Positions 7,229-16,040 of a DNA stretch of 64,000 nucleotides are shown in pieces. The notes below the pieces were generated by a model. It made no database searches, had not been told where the DNA came from, and saw nothing but the letters and a program-made list of their open reading frames with translations. Location: NCBI GenBank assembly GCA_025517485.1, contig JAOPKB010000001.1, positions 682,001-746,000 on the forward strand. Reading direction: 5' to 3'. Source of the DNA: Natronoglomus mannanivorans. GTDB lineage: Archaea; Halobacteriota; Halobacteria; Halobacteriales; Natrialbaceae. A program made the translations under genes and the position numbers. Position 1 is the first letter of the stretch, and the number at the start of each line of letters is the position of its first letter.

Positions 7229-8050
7229 TCACAGTTCGATCCGCTCGACTAATTGCTCGCGGTTCTCGTTCGTGTTCACGGCGACGATACGAATGTCGTC
7301 CTCGAGACCAGATCCTCGCAACTTGGCCTTCAGGAGGTTGTCGACCTGATAGACACCGGCGGCGTTGGTCATCGCGATTTCGACCATCACCGGGCGAGTC
7401 TCTCCCTCGTGGAGCGAGACACGACTGATCGCCTGACTCGAGAGGGTGTTGATGCCGCGACCGCCCTGTTCGTAGGGGATTCGCGACCGGCCACGCTCCA
7501 TGTCGAGGGCGTCGGCGACGCGGATGACGCCCGCCTCCGTGGTGAGGGGCTCCTCGGCGGTGTGATGACAGAGGATCGCGTGGAGAACCTCGCCTTTCAT
7601 GCGGACGCTGTCGGCGACGTCGTAGAACTCGGGAAGGATTCGATCGAGAATGTCTGCGGCCAGCGGGATCGAGTAGTAGGCGTGTTGATCCCGGTGGACG
7701 ACGTGACCGACGTCGTGGAGGTTCGCGGCGAGGGCGATGATGACCGCCTCGTCTTCTTCCGCCAGCCCCTGTTCGCGGGCACCGTTGAAGTCGACGTTCC
7801 CCGCTTTCAGGAGGTCGTAGAGACAGAGCGCGCGGTTGCGGACGATCGAGATGTGTTTGGCGCCGTGATCGTTGTAGCGCTTGCGGTCGACGGCGTTGAC
7901 GTTCTGGGCCTCGAGATACGTCTGAATCTCCTCGTCGGCGTCGACGAACGCGAGCACTTCGTTGAGTTTCTCGTCGGGGAAGGCGTGGTCGTCGTCGGGG
8001 TCGTAGACCCGACGCGTATCTCCGCCGTCGTCGCCAGCAGAATCGCTCAT
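7229..8050 (-). CDS. HD-domain phosphohydrolase
   Basis: Protein of 273 residues. The HD metal site is visible: an early His in NDHGAKHIS (about residue 62), the HD doublet in ALAANLHDVGHVV (about 112-113) with a further His in HRDQHAYYS, and a later ILCHHTAEE. This matches HD/PDEase-type hydrolases acting on nucleotides or phosphoesters; the substrate is unknown. After the HD domain the C-terminal 80 residues form an alpha/beta region of unclear role. The stop codon lies only a few bases from the TnpB element's right end, so the element inserted immediately downstream, or possibly removed a few C-terminal residues. Confidence 0.82.
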   Translation of the reverse strand: MSDSAGDDGGDTRRVYDPDDDHAFPDEKLNEVLAFVDADEEIQTYLEAQNVNAVDRKRYNDHGAKHISIVRNRALCLYDLLKAGNVDFNGAREQGLAEEDEAVIIALAANLHDVGHVVHRDQHAYYSIPLAADILDRILPEFYDVADSVRMKGEVLHAILCHHTAEEPLTTEAGVIRVADALDMERGRSRIPYEQGGRGINTLSSQAISRVSLHEGETRPVMVEIAMTNAAGVYQVDNLLKAKLRGSGLEDDIRIVAVNTNENREQLVERIEL

Positions 8051-8113
8051 ACGTATCGGTCGACAGCGAACTAAAAAAGCCCTCCGACGGCCGAGAACTG
8101 GTCGGAAACCGGA

Positions 8114-8593
8114 TCAGGCGGCGTCGGCGACGGCCTGCTCGACTTCGTCGTAGTCGGGTTCGACGCCCGGGTCGTCGCTGACCCACGAGTACGTAATCTC
8201 GCCGTCGGCGTCGACGACGAACACGGAGCGCTTGGCGACGCCGTAGACACCGAGGTCGGCGAAGTCCATGCGAACGTCGTAGTCGTCGATAATCTCCTTC
8301 TCGAAGTCACTGATGAGTCCGAACGAGAGATCGTTTTGCTCGCGGAACTCGTTCTGGGCGAACGGCGAGTCGACACTGACGCCGTAGACGGTTGCCTCGA
8401 GGTCGTCGAAAGCCGCGATGCGATCCTGGAACGTACACATCTCGGTCGTACAGACGCCCGTGAACGCGCCGGGGAAGAACGCGAGAACGACCGGGGCGTC
8501 TTCCTCGAGGCGCTCGGAGAGAGTGATCGATTCGACGTCGCCAGTCGCGAGCGGTGCGGTGAAATCGGGCGCAGTATCGCCTGTGCGTGGCAT
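8114..8593 (-). CDS. Peroxiredoxin (AhpE/Bcp-type)
   Basis: Thioredoxin-fold peroxidase of 159 residues that reduces hydroperoxides. The active-site motif PGAFTGVCTTEMC gives the peroxidatic Cys48 (with Thr45 of the TxxC motif) and a second cysteine, Cys53, five residues on, which may act as the resolving cysteine. The start MPRTGDTAPDF at 8593 fits the family; longer in-frame forms would add an unlikely basic leader. It is monocistronic and divergent from the small membrane protein gene at 8781. Confidence 0.88.
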   Translation of the reverse strand: MPRTGDTAPDFTAPLATGDVESITLSERLEEDAPVVLAFFPGAFTGVCTTEMCTFQDRIAAFDDLEATVYGVSVDSPFAQNEFREQNDLSFGLISDFEKEIIDDYDVRMDFADLGVYGVAKRSVFVVDADGEITYSWVSDDPGVEPDYDEVEQAVADAA

Positions 8594-8780
8594 CGTCGAG
8601 ACGTAGTTCACAGGCGGAAAAGACAGTTTCGTTCCTCGAAGCGTTCGGCTCCAACCACGTGACCGGTCGTGCTCCCGTCCGGGAGCGTCGTCTCGAGACG
8701 AGACACTGTCGAACGGCGACTCGGAACCGGAGATGTCGAACAGTTCAAGGCGGTCGTCCGACGAGACGTTCGATACGCGA

Positions 8781-8939
8781 ATGAACCCCAACCGCTTGCG
8801 ACTGTTCTACCTGTTCGGTATCGTACTCAATCTGATCGCGCTCGCGTACGCGCTCGCCGACGGTGAAACACTGTTCGCACCCGCGTTCGTGCTCGTGATA
8901 ATTTACCTCGCAGCGCGGTATCGCATGGTCGAGACGTGA
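8781..8939 (+). CDS. Small two-helix membrane protein
   Basis: Protein of 52 residues starting MNPNRLRLFYLF, with two hydrophobic segments (about 7-24 and 31-46) and a short polar turn. It resembles the many small haloarchaeal membrane proteins of unknown function. It is the only good reading frame in the peroxiredoxin-tatA gap, and codon use is typical. A longer in-frame start at 8733 would overlap the promoter region of the divergent gene. Confidence 0.55.
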   Translation: MNPNRLRLFYLFGIVLNLIALAYALADGETLFAPAFVLVIIYLAARYRMVET

Positions 8940-9168
8940 CGGTCGAGTCGCGTCCGACCACTCGAGAGAGAAATGAACGAGCCGACCGGCTAAAATCGAG
9001 TGTCAATCTCGAGGATTCGGATCATTCCACGAGCGTTTCGACGAGAATAGTGGGCGCTCGAGGTCCCGTCTCACCCTCTATTCACGGTTACAGGCATTGT
9101 AAATTCCGTTTATGGGCGTCTCGAGGGCTATATTCGTTATTCTGCGTTGACTGGTTGGAGCAAAAAGG

Positions 9169-9174
9169 TTATAA
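9169..9174 (+). promoter_or_regulatory. TATA box for tatA
   Basis: TTATAA at 9169-9174, preceded by a purine-rich BRE-like stretch (CAAAAAGG), ends 27 bases before the tatA ATG at 9202. This indicates a leaderless transcript and supports that start. Confidence 0.6.
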
Positions 9175-9201
9175 TTGCCAGCGGGTAAGCGACGTATAGA
9201 G

Positions 9202-9513
9202 ATGGTAACCGAAATTGCACCGCTGTTCGTTCCCACACCAGGGGGACCAGAACTGCTCATCATCCTCTTCATCGCGATCTTGCTGTTCGGGGCGAACAAG
9301 ATCCCGAAGCTGGCACGATCGACCGGAGAGGCGATGGGTGAGTTCCAGAAGGGCCGTGAGAAAGTGGAGACCGAACTCGAAGAGATGCGCGATGCCGGGT
9401 TCGAAACCGAGGAAGGCGACGTCGAATCGACCGAGCCTGTGTCGACCGAGACCGAGACGGAAACCGTGACGGACACGGAGACCGAGACCGAGACCGGTAC
9501 CACCTCGAACTGA
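9202..9513 (+). CDS. tatA: Twin-arginine translocase subunit TatA
   Basis: Protein of 103 residues that forms the pore-like part of the Tat exporter for folded proteins, a dominant export route in haloarchaea. An N-terminal membrane helix (ELLIILFIAILLFGANKIP, about 17-35) ends in the family's FG hinge and KIP motif, followed by an amphipathic helix (LARSTGEAMGEFQKG). The remaining 50 residues are acidic Thr/Glu repeats (TETETE). It stands alone with its own promoter and a T-tract after the stop. Tat-type lipoproteins in this window (42152, 50212, 54382) are likely substrates of the pathway. Confidence 0.9.
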   Translation: MVTEIAPLFVPTPGGPELLIILFIAILLFGANKIPKLARSTGEAMGEFQKGREKVETELEEMRDAGFETEEGDVESTEPVSTETETETVTDTETETETGTTSN

Positions 9514-9515
9514 CG

Positions 9516-9521
9516 TTTTTT
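9516..9521 (+). terminator. T-tract terminator after tatA
   Basis: Six T residues immediately follow the tatA stop codon, in the gap before the tRNA gene. Archaeal RNA polymerase terminates at such tracts without a hairpin. Confidence 0.5.
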
Positions 9522-9527
9522 CGAACT

Positions 9528-9600
9528 GGGCGTGTGGCCTAGCGGAGAGGGCAGAAGGTTCCTAACCTTCTGATCGCGGGTTCGAATCCCGTCACGCCCG
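9528..9600 (+). tRNA. tRNA-Arg (anticodon CCT)
   Basis: A cloverleaf is readable. Acceptor GGGCGTG (9528-9534) pairs with CACGCCC (9593-9599), with discriminator G at 9600. The anticodon stem GAAGG/CCTTC encloses the loop TTCCTAA, giving anticodon CCT (codon AGG, Arg). The T-arm is GCGGG-TTCGAAT-CCCGT. CCA is not encoded and no intron is seen. The 3' half is repeated in degenerate form downstream, marking this gene as an integration target. Confidence 0.93.
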
Positions 9601-9694
9601 TTATCGTGCCCAGCGTAAACGAGGCCGATAACGGATCGTGCGGGGTTCGAAGCATCCGACGATTCTGTGAGCACAGCGAACAGGTTTTCAGGGT

Positions 9695-9716
9695 GGTCCG
9701 AATCCCGTCACGCCCG
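9695..9716 (+). repeat. Copy of the tRNA-Arg(CCT) 3' end (att-like)
   Basis: These 22 bases match the tRNA T-loop to acceptor end (9579-9600) at 21 of 22 positions, including the full CCCGTCACGCCCG tail. Integrases of tRNA-targeting elements leave exactly such 3' tRNA duplicates as attachment sites. Confidence 0.7.
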
Positions 9717-9807
9717 CCACCACTGCGAACGGAGACGAGCTGTGATGGTGGCACTCCAGAATTCGAATCCCGCTACTGTTGTGAACGAATCGCAGGTTCT
9801 TTAGAGC

Positions 9808-9829
9808 GGTTCGAATTCCGTCACGCCTG
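9808..9829 (+). repeat. Second copy of the tRNA-Arg(CCT) 3' end (att-like)
   Basis: These 22 bases match the tRNA 3' end at 20 of 22 positions. A weaker fragment (TTCGAATCCCG) lies between the two copies at 9762-9772, and an 8-10 base piece (GGGGTTCGAA) at 9642-9651. The set suggests successive insertions and deletions at this tRNA. Confidence 0.65.
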
Positions 9830-10248
9830 TATCCACAGAGAGCAGTGACGACACTGCTGTCGAACGCATATCGACGAACACACCGGTTCTGTGGTCGACC
9901 GTCTCCCAGCGAGTGGCGTACAACGGTGCCGTATCCGTATCGATCCTACCGACCTCAAGCGGGCCGATATTATGAAGAGGGTCCAGCAAGACGGTAAGAT
10001 ACTAACACATCACGATTGCGTAAACTCTATTTCAAATAGCAATATAAAACGGAAACTCTACAGACATAAAATAAAAGGTCGAGTGGTATGAACTATCGGC
10101 GAGCGAATCGACGAGGGAGTCAGATGAACGACAGGATCGGCGGGTTGAGAGGGTAAGACGTCAATGACCACCAACAGAGTGCGTGAAATTATCAGAAGTG
10201 GTAATGTGTGGATGAATTTTTTGAAGGGTGAGAGATTGGAGGGAGTCA

Positions 10249-13200
10249 ATGGCTATTGACGAGGCCGACCAATCTGACGCTGGGCACTTTTCTGATGCCG
10301 AGTCGTCACCGACGTCGGATGAGACCCGATCCCCCGAACCAACACAGGGATCGGACGTTCGGGTTGGCGACTATACGTGGGCGGATTTCATGAACGAGTA
10401 CGGATACGGCGACGAAGTGTCGACACTGTATCCACAGGAGACACAGACACCCGACGACCAGCTCGGTCTGGACACCAGTGAGGACGTCCAGCCGACGGTT
10501 CCGTCGGGTCAAGACTGGGATCGGGTCAGTTTCGATCCGACGTCGTACCTCGGGTACGACCCCGACGAGCTCTCCGGCCTCATCGAATCGACGTTCGCAC
10601 CGAACGCGAACGTCCTACAGGACGCATTTCTCGAGTACGTCGATCCGGAAACGACGCCCGTCACCAAGGACGTCTACACGTGGGAACACTACAAGTGGGA
10701 GTACTACTACGACGAGGAGGGAAACCGGCCACGGGACGGCGACGGGGCGATCGATCGTTTTGACGAGGAGGAGGCGTTGGGGTTCGACCCGGCCGAAATT
10801 CACCAGAAACTCCATCAGGGTGGTAACGCCGCGATGGAACTGGACGAGGTCTTCGACGAACGGACCGTCAACGTCAACGAGGAGTGTGACGAGGACGACT
10901 TTTTCTCGACCGTCGACGGCCACACCACCGTCGCCAATCGGTACGACCTCGAGAAGACGGTTCCCCAGGCGAAAAAGAGCCACTTCCGAGAGGAAGAACG
11001 GTACTGGGTGAACAAACCCTACGCGTTCGTCATCATCTTCCACTCCGAGAAGGAAAACGAGAAGAAGTACTATCTCGTCGAACCGTACCTCACCGAGATC
11101 GAGACCGAACTGCAGGAGTTTCTCTCCGGAAAGCTTCGGACAGCCATCAAGTACTCCGACGACGGGATCGAGCAGAAAGCCGACGAGGACGGTCGCCGAA
11201 CGGTCATCGAAAACGAGACGCGTCGACTCCTGAAACGATACGACCTCTTCGAGAAGACCAGCAGTGGAACTGAACTCGGTATTGTCGAGTCCCTCCGAGC
11301 GCTGTTGAACGAGGACGACACCGACGAAGACGACGACGGGCCCACCCAACTCGAGGGAATCGAGGTCCGTCCGGAGCCGGTCTTGCTCGCCGAGGACGGG
11401 GACACGATAAACGAGTACCAGGTCGAGAAACTGCTCTACTTGCTCAAGCGCAACTTCATCGGCTACGAGCGCATCGACGGCATCAAACACGACATCAACG
11501 TCGAGGACATCTCCGTCGACGGCTACAACTCGCCGGTCTTCGTCTACCACTCCGAGTACGAACAGATCATCTCCAACGTCTTCCACGGCGAAGACGAACT
11601 CGACGATTTCGTCGTCAAACTCGCCCAGCGTTCCGGAAAGGGGATCAGTAAACGTCTCCCGCAGGTCGACGCAACGCTGCCCGACGGCTCGCGTGCGCAG
11701 CTCACGCTCGGGCGCGAAGTCTCCGACCACGGGACCAACTACACGATCCGGCAATTCAAGGACGTCCCGTTCACGCCGGTCGACCTCATCAACTGGAACA
11801 CCTTCAGTCTGGACGAGATGGCGTTCCTCTGGCTCGCCATCGAGAACCACAAGAGCCTGATCTTCGCCGGCGGGACGGCGTCGGGGAAGACGACCTCGCT
11901 GAACGCGGTCTCGCTTTTCATTCCGTCGAACTCGAAGATCGTCTCCATTGAGGACACTCGGGAGGTCGAACTCCCCCAGCGAAACTGGATCGCGAGCATC
12001 ACTCGCCCGTCGTTCAGCGACGACTCCCAGGGTGACGTCGACGAGTTCGACCTGCTCGAGGCCGCGCTGCGGCAGCGACCCGACTACATCGTGATGGGTG
12101 AGATCCGGGGCGAGGAGGGACGGACGCTGTTTCAGGTCATGTCGACCGGTCACACCACGTACACGACGTTCCACGCCGACTCCGTCGACGAGGTTCTCAA
12201 GCGGTTCACGACCGACCCGATCAACGTCTCGAAGACGATGTTCACGGCGCTGGATCTCGTCTCGATTCAGACCCAGACACGCGTGCAGGGGCGGAAGGTC
12301 CGCCGGAACAAATCGCTGACCGAGATCAACCACTACGAGGCCGAACACGACGAGATCAACGTCCAGGACGTCTACCAGTGGCAAGCCGAGACCGACGAGT
12401 ACCTCAAGATGGGTGACTCGAACACCCTCGAGGAGATCCAGTTCGACCGCGGCTGGTCCCACGAGAAGCTACAAAACGAGCTGTTCAAACGCGAGATCAT
12501 CCTCGCCTACCTCATCAAGAACGGCCTCAACACCTACGCACAGGTCGCCGCAACGGCCCAGGCGTTCATCAACGACCCGGACACCATCCTCACCCTCATC
12601 GCGAACGGCCAACTCGAGGACAGCCTCGAGGACCTTCGGGAGATGGAGAGCGTCCTGATCGACGTCGATCCCGAGAAAGAAGAACTCGTCCCGCGACCCG
12701 ACGCGAGCAGCGAGACGTACAACCTCTCGATGGACATCCTCGAGCGGGCCGAGGAGTCACTGTTCGAGGAGTATCGCGGAAAAGTCCCCAGTGGACTCGC
12801 CGACGCACTCGGGGAAGTCGATCAGGCGAATACCATCTCCGTCGACAGCGCCGACACGGACGACTTCGACTTCGGCGGCGAGGTCGACGAGAGCGTCGAG
12901 GACGGCGAGTGGGATCTCGGCGACGGCGCCGAGGAGTTCTCGTTCGCAGACGAGGAGAGTACGGGCGAACCGTCGTGGCTCGACGACGACGACGGGTTCA
13001 CACTCGACGAAGACGCCGACGGCGCGGACGGTGTGGCGGCTGAGGCGGATGCAGAGACGGGGACCGACACCCCGACGGCCGATACGGAACCCGAACCGAC
13101 GACACCGGACAGACCAGAACTCGAGGCTGCGAGCCCCGAGGCGCTCGAACGAGACGACACACCCACGCCGGAATCGACCGGATCGACCACATCGGACGTG

Positions 13201-13983
13201 TCGGGAACCGACGCAGAGACCGACTCGTCGACGCCTCCTGAACTCGAGGCGAACTCGAGTGAGAATATAGAATCGAGTGGTGAGACCGAGCCACTGCAAC
13301 TCGATGGTGATCTCGGTGGCACCGACGAGTCCACACCAGTGGGTGCGAGCGAGAGTGAACCTGAACGGACAGAGACGAGCGAATTCGGATCTGGGCAGCC
13401 CAAGAACGCGAGCGGCGGTGGCTTCGATGGACTGTTCTCCGATATGGATCGAGCGTTGCAGGACGTCGATTCCGACTCAGAACCTGCCTCTACGTCCGAC
13501 CCAGCGGCGGACTCCGAGGCCGAAACCACGAGAACCGAGGACCAGTCGGATATCGACACCGACGAGTTCGACTCGATGTTCCCGGACCGGGATCTGTCGT
13601 CGATCTTCGGGAGTGACGCCTCGAGCGGGGATGCCAGCGGTTTCGATCAGGGGCAGAATCGACGTGGACGTGGACGTGGCCAGGAGAACGGACAGGGACG
13701 CTCCCCGTTCGAAGAGTCGGCAGCCGACGAGGGCTCGATCTTCGGCGACGAGTCGGGATCGATCTTCAGCGACGACGACACTGATGAGGACGGAGAGACG
13801 GACGGCGATCGATCGATCTTCTCGACGAGCGGTAACGAGTCGATGTTCGAGCCGGACGACGGAGCGGGTGAGAACGAGAACGGGAACGAGAACGAGAACG
13901 GGCAGACAGAGAGCGATAATAGCGACACGGACACGGACACAGACACGGACACGGACACCAGTGGTGAGGAGGACGACACATGA
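10249..13983 (+). CDS. Type IV pilus/type II secretion ATPase with long acidic tail
   Basis: Protein of 1244 residues; the first 860 match archaeal PilB/GspE-type ATPases that power pilus or secretion assembly from the cytoplasmic face. Walker A GGTASGKTT is at residues 541-549, the Walker B region VMGEIRGEEG starts at about 615, and a His box (TGHTTYTTFHAD) follows. From about residue 857 to the end the protein is a disordered Asp/Glu/Ser/Thr tail with recurring SIF/SMF motifs. The start at 10249 follows GGAGGG by four bases; an upstream in-frame ATG at 10228 lies before this ribosome site. The stop overlaps the next gene (ATGA). The tail is unusually long for a PilB relative. Confidence 0.9.
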   Translation: MAIDEADQSDAGHFSDAESSPTSDETRSPEPTQGSDVRVGDYTWADFMNEYGYGDEVSTLYPQETQTPDDQLGLDTSEDVQPTVPSGQDWDRVSFDPTSYLGYDPDELSGLIESTFAPNANVLQDAFLEYVDPETTPVTKDVYTWEHYKWEYYYDEEGNRPRDGDGAIDRFDEEEALGFDPAEIHQKLHQGGNAAMELDEVFDERTVNVNEECDEDDFFSTVDGHTTVANRYDLEKTVPQAKKSHFREEERYWVNKPYAFVIIFHSEKENEKKYYLVEPYLTEIETELQEFLSGKLRTAIKYSDDGIEQKADEDGRRTVIENETRRLLKRYDLFEKTSSGTELGIVESLRALLNEDDTDEDDDGPTQLEGIEVRPEPVLLAEDGDTINEYQVEKLLYLLKRNFIGYERIDGIKHDINVEDISVDGYNSPVFVYHSEYEQIISNVFHGEDELDDFVVKLAQRSGKGISKRLPQVDATLPDGSRAQLTLGREVSDHGTNYTIRQFKDVPFTPVDLINWNTFSLDEMAFLWLAIENHKSLIFAGGTASGKTTSLNAVSLFIPSNSKIVSIEDTREVELPQRNWIASITRPSFSDDSQGDVDEFDLLEAALRQRPDYIVMGEIRGEEGRTLFQVMSTGHTTYTTFHADSVDEVLKRFTTDPINVSKTMFTALDLVSIQTQTRVQGRKVRRNKSLTEINHYEAEHDEINVQDVYQWQAETDEYLKMGDSNTLEEIQFDRGWSHEKLQNELFKREIILAYLIKNGLNTYAQVAATAQAFINDPDTILTLIANGQLEDSLEDLREMESVLIDVDPEKEELVPRPDASSETYNLSMDILERAEESLFEEYRGKVPSGLADALGEVDQANTISVDSADTDDFDFGGEVDESVEDGEWDLGDGAEEFSFADEESTGEPSWLDDDDGFTLDEDADGADGVAAEADAETGTDTPTADTEPEPTTPDRPELEAASPEALERDDTPTPESTGSTTSDVSGTDAETDSSTPPELEANSSENIESSGETEPLQLDGDLGGTDESTPVGASESEPERTETSEFGSGQPKNASGGGFDGLFSDMDRALQDVDSDSEPASTSDPAADSEAETTRTEDQSDIDTDEFDSMFPDRDLSSIFGSDASSGDASGFDQGQNRRGRGRGQENGQGRSPFEESAADEGSIFGDESGSIFSDDDTDEDGETDGDRSIFSTSGNESMFEPDDGAGENENGNENENGQTESDNSDTDTDTDTDTDTSGEEDDT

Positions 13984-16040
13984 GCCTCAAGACGGGTGAG
14001 ACTGGGACAGGGATGAACACCAGCTCCGACCTGCTCGGAGATACGTTCTATCCCCTGTACGAGCGCCTGTTCAGCGAGGACAGTCAATTCGCAGCCGACG
14101 TCGAGACGAAACTCGCACAGGCACGGATGACCGATACCGTGGAACTGTACCTCTCGCGTGCACTCGGGATCGGCTTCATCAGCGGCCTCTTCCTCTGGTT
14201 GCTCGGGTTGATGGTCGGTTACGCCCTGTTTCTCACCGGACTCGTCGAGACGCAGGGAATGCTCGGCATGCCCATCCCGGAGAACTCGACGATTCGCTGG
14301 CTCGTCCTGAACGGGCGAGATCCCGCTCTCGTAATACTCACGGGTCTCGTCCTCGGCTCCATCGGATTCGCGCTCGGATTCGGTTCTCTCGTCGCGATCC
14401 CCTACTCACGCGCTTCGGCACGGAAACGCGAGATCAACATGCTGTTGACGGACTCGGTCTCGTTCATGTACGCTCTCTCGGTCGGTGGCCTGAACCAACT
14501 CGAGATCCTCGAGGCGATGGCCCAGGCCGACGACACCTACGGAGAGGTGTCCAAGGAGTTCCAAAGTATCGTCCAGGAGACGGAGTACTTCGACATCGAC
14601 TATCGGACTGCGATCCGCAAACAGGCGATCGAGACGCCGAGCGACGAACTCTCGCAGTTTCTGACCGACATGCTCTCGATCGTCAACAGCGGCGGCGACA
14701 TGGAGAGCTTTCTGGAAGACAAGAAAGAAAAACACATGCGAACCGCCAAACAACAACAGGAACTCACCCTCGAGACCCTCGAGTTGTTCGGCGAGATGTA
14801 CATGACGCTCTCGCTGTTCCCACTGTTGTTGATCATCATCATGGTCATCATGCAGATGATGCCGGACGCCGGCGTCTCCAACGGCATGCTGTACATGACC
14901 GTCTACGGGCTGATTCCACTGACCGGGGTCGCCTTCATCGTGCTCGTCTCGACGGTCAAACACGACGAACCGGGCGACGGATTCCTCACCGCGGGCCCGG
15001 ACAACCGTCGGATCGAGAGCGCACGAAATCAGGGGCTGCTCAACCTCGGCCTCGTCGAGCAGTTCACGGGCGAGCACAGCGTCTTCGACCGGATTAAAAA
15101 CCGCGAAGGGACCCACGAGACGATCTCTGTCCTGCGAAAACCACACCTCTTTTTTCGGGACAACCCGCTTTTGACCCTCGCGTTGACGGTCCCGGCATCG
15201 CTGGTCATCGTCGCGACGGCGATGGTCAACGGCTCGGCGCCGATGACGTGGGACGAACTCGTCGCGAACCCCATCTGGGGGACGTTCATCTACCTCTACG
15301 TCCCCGTCTACATTACGATGATCCCGCTCGCGATCTTCCGCGAGTGGAACGTTCGCTCGCGTATGGGTGTCGTCTCGTCACTGTCCGACGACCTGCGCAA
15401 ACTCTCGAGTGCGAACGACACCGGGATGACCCTCCTCGAGTCGATGAAGTCCGTCTCGGAGACGACGAACAGCAAACTCGCTCGAGAGTTCGAGGTGATG
15501 CACACCAAGGTCAACTACGGAATGAGTCTGACCGAGGCGCTGACCGAGTTCAACAACAAGTATCACATCCCGCGACTCGCCCGGACAGTCAAACTCGTTA
15601 CGAAGGCCCAGGAGGCCTCGAACCAGATTTCGGCCGTCTTGCGAACCGCTGCCCGCGCGAGCGAGAATCACGACGACATCCAGCGCGACCGAAAGTCACG
15701 GACGCGCATGCAGGTCGTCATCATCCTCATGACGTTTATGACGTTGCTCGCGGTGATCGCGATCCTCAAGACGCAGTTCATCGACACGGTCGCCGGACTC
15801 GAGACGGCTGATGCCGACGTCGACGCGGGCGGTGCCGGCGGCGGAATGGCCGATGCGGACCTGACGGAGAACATCAACACGAACCTGCTGTCGTTGTTGT
15901 TCTTCCACGCGATCACCTTCCAGGCGATCCTCTCGGGATTCATCAGCGGCTACATCCGCGATGCGGATCTGTTGAGCGGACTGAAATACGTGATCGTGCT
16001 GGTGACGATCGCGCTCGTGGCGTGGGTGATGGTGGCATAA
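13980..16040 (+). CDS. Type II/IV secretion membrane platform protein (PilC/TadC-like)
   Basis: Protein of 686 residues with two T2SSF cytoplasmic helical domains (about 165-250 and 460-560), each followed by membrane helices; about eight to nine hydrophobic segments in all. This is the inner-membrane platform that couples the ATPase to pilin extraction and polymerisation. The ATG overlaps the ATPase stop by four bases and its TAA directly abuts the next ATG. Size and duplicated F-domain layout match haloarchaeal PilC proteins. An in-frame ATG at 14013 could also serve as start. Confidence 0.9.
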   Translation: MSLKTGETGTGMNTSSDLLGDTFYPLYERLFSEDSQFAADVETKLAQARMTDTVELYLSRALGIGFISGLFLWLLGLMVGYALFLTGLVETQGMLGMPIPENSTIRWLVLNGRDPALVILTGLVLGSIGFALGFGSLVAIPYSRASARKREINMLLTDSVSFMYALSVGGLNQLEILEAMAQADDTYGEVSKEFQSIVQETEYFDIDYRTAIRKQAIETPSDELSQFLTDMLSIVNSGGDMESFLEDKKEKHMRTAKQQQELTLETLELFGEMYMTLSLFPLLLIIIMVIMQMMPDAGVSNGMLYMTVYGLIPLTGVAFIVLVSTVKHDEPGDGFLTAGPDNRRIESARNQGLLNLGLVEQFTGEHSVFDRIKNREGTHETISVLRKPHLFFRDNPLLTLALTVPASLVIVATAMVNGSAPMTWDELVANPIWGTFIYLYVPVYITMIPLAIFREWNVRSRMGVVSSLSDDLRKLSSANDTGMTLLESMKSVSETTNSKLAREFEVMHTKVNYGMSLTEALTEFNNKYHIPRLARTVKLVTKAQEASNQISAVLRTAARASENHDDIQRDRKSRTRMQVVIILMTFMTLLAVIAILKTQFIDTVAGLETADADVDAGGAGGGMADADLTENINTNLLSLLFFHAITFQAILSGFISGYIRDADLLSGLKYVIVLVTIALVAWVMVA

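Larger units (their letters stand above)
9601..10248. other. 648-base gene-free stretch with integration scars
   Basis: No convincing gene is present. The first 230 bases carry partial copies of the tRNA-Arg 3' end. The part from about 9970 to 10230 is clearly AT-rich compared with its surroundings and has no conserved reading frame; it probably includes the promoter of the secretion operon (an AT run GAATTTTTTGAA at about 10213-10224). A ribosome binding site GGAGGG lies at 10239-10244. The whole stretch reads like the remains of a decayed integrated element. Confidence 0.6.

Noticed and set aside
9891..10091. 66-codon frame in the region behind tRNA-Arg(CCT)
   Set aside because: No family match, abrupt change of composition within it, and it lies in the decayed integration zone.
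10615..12462. A 615-codon open frame antisense to the secretion ATPase gene
   Set aside because: It mirrors the GC-rich codon pattern of the plus-strand gene, has no recognisable domain, and the plus strand encodes clear Walker motifs.
13923..13960. Hexanucleotide repeats such as GACACG in tails of several genes, checked as possible CRISPR or satellite DNA
   Set aside because: They are in frame and encode Thr-Asp or Glu-Pro/Ser repeats; no spacers or non-coding arrays are present.
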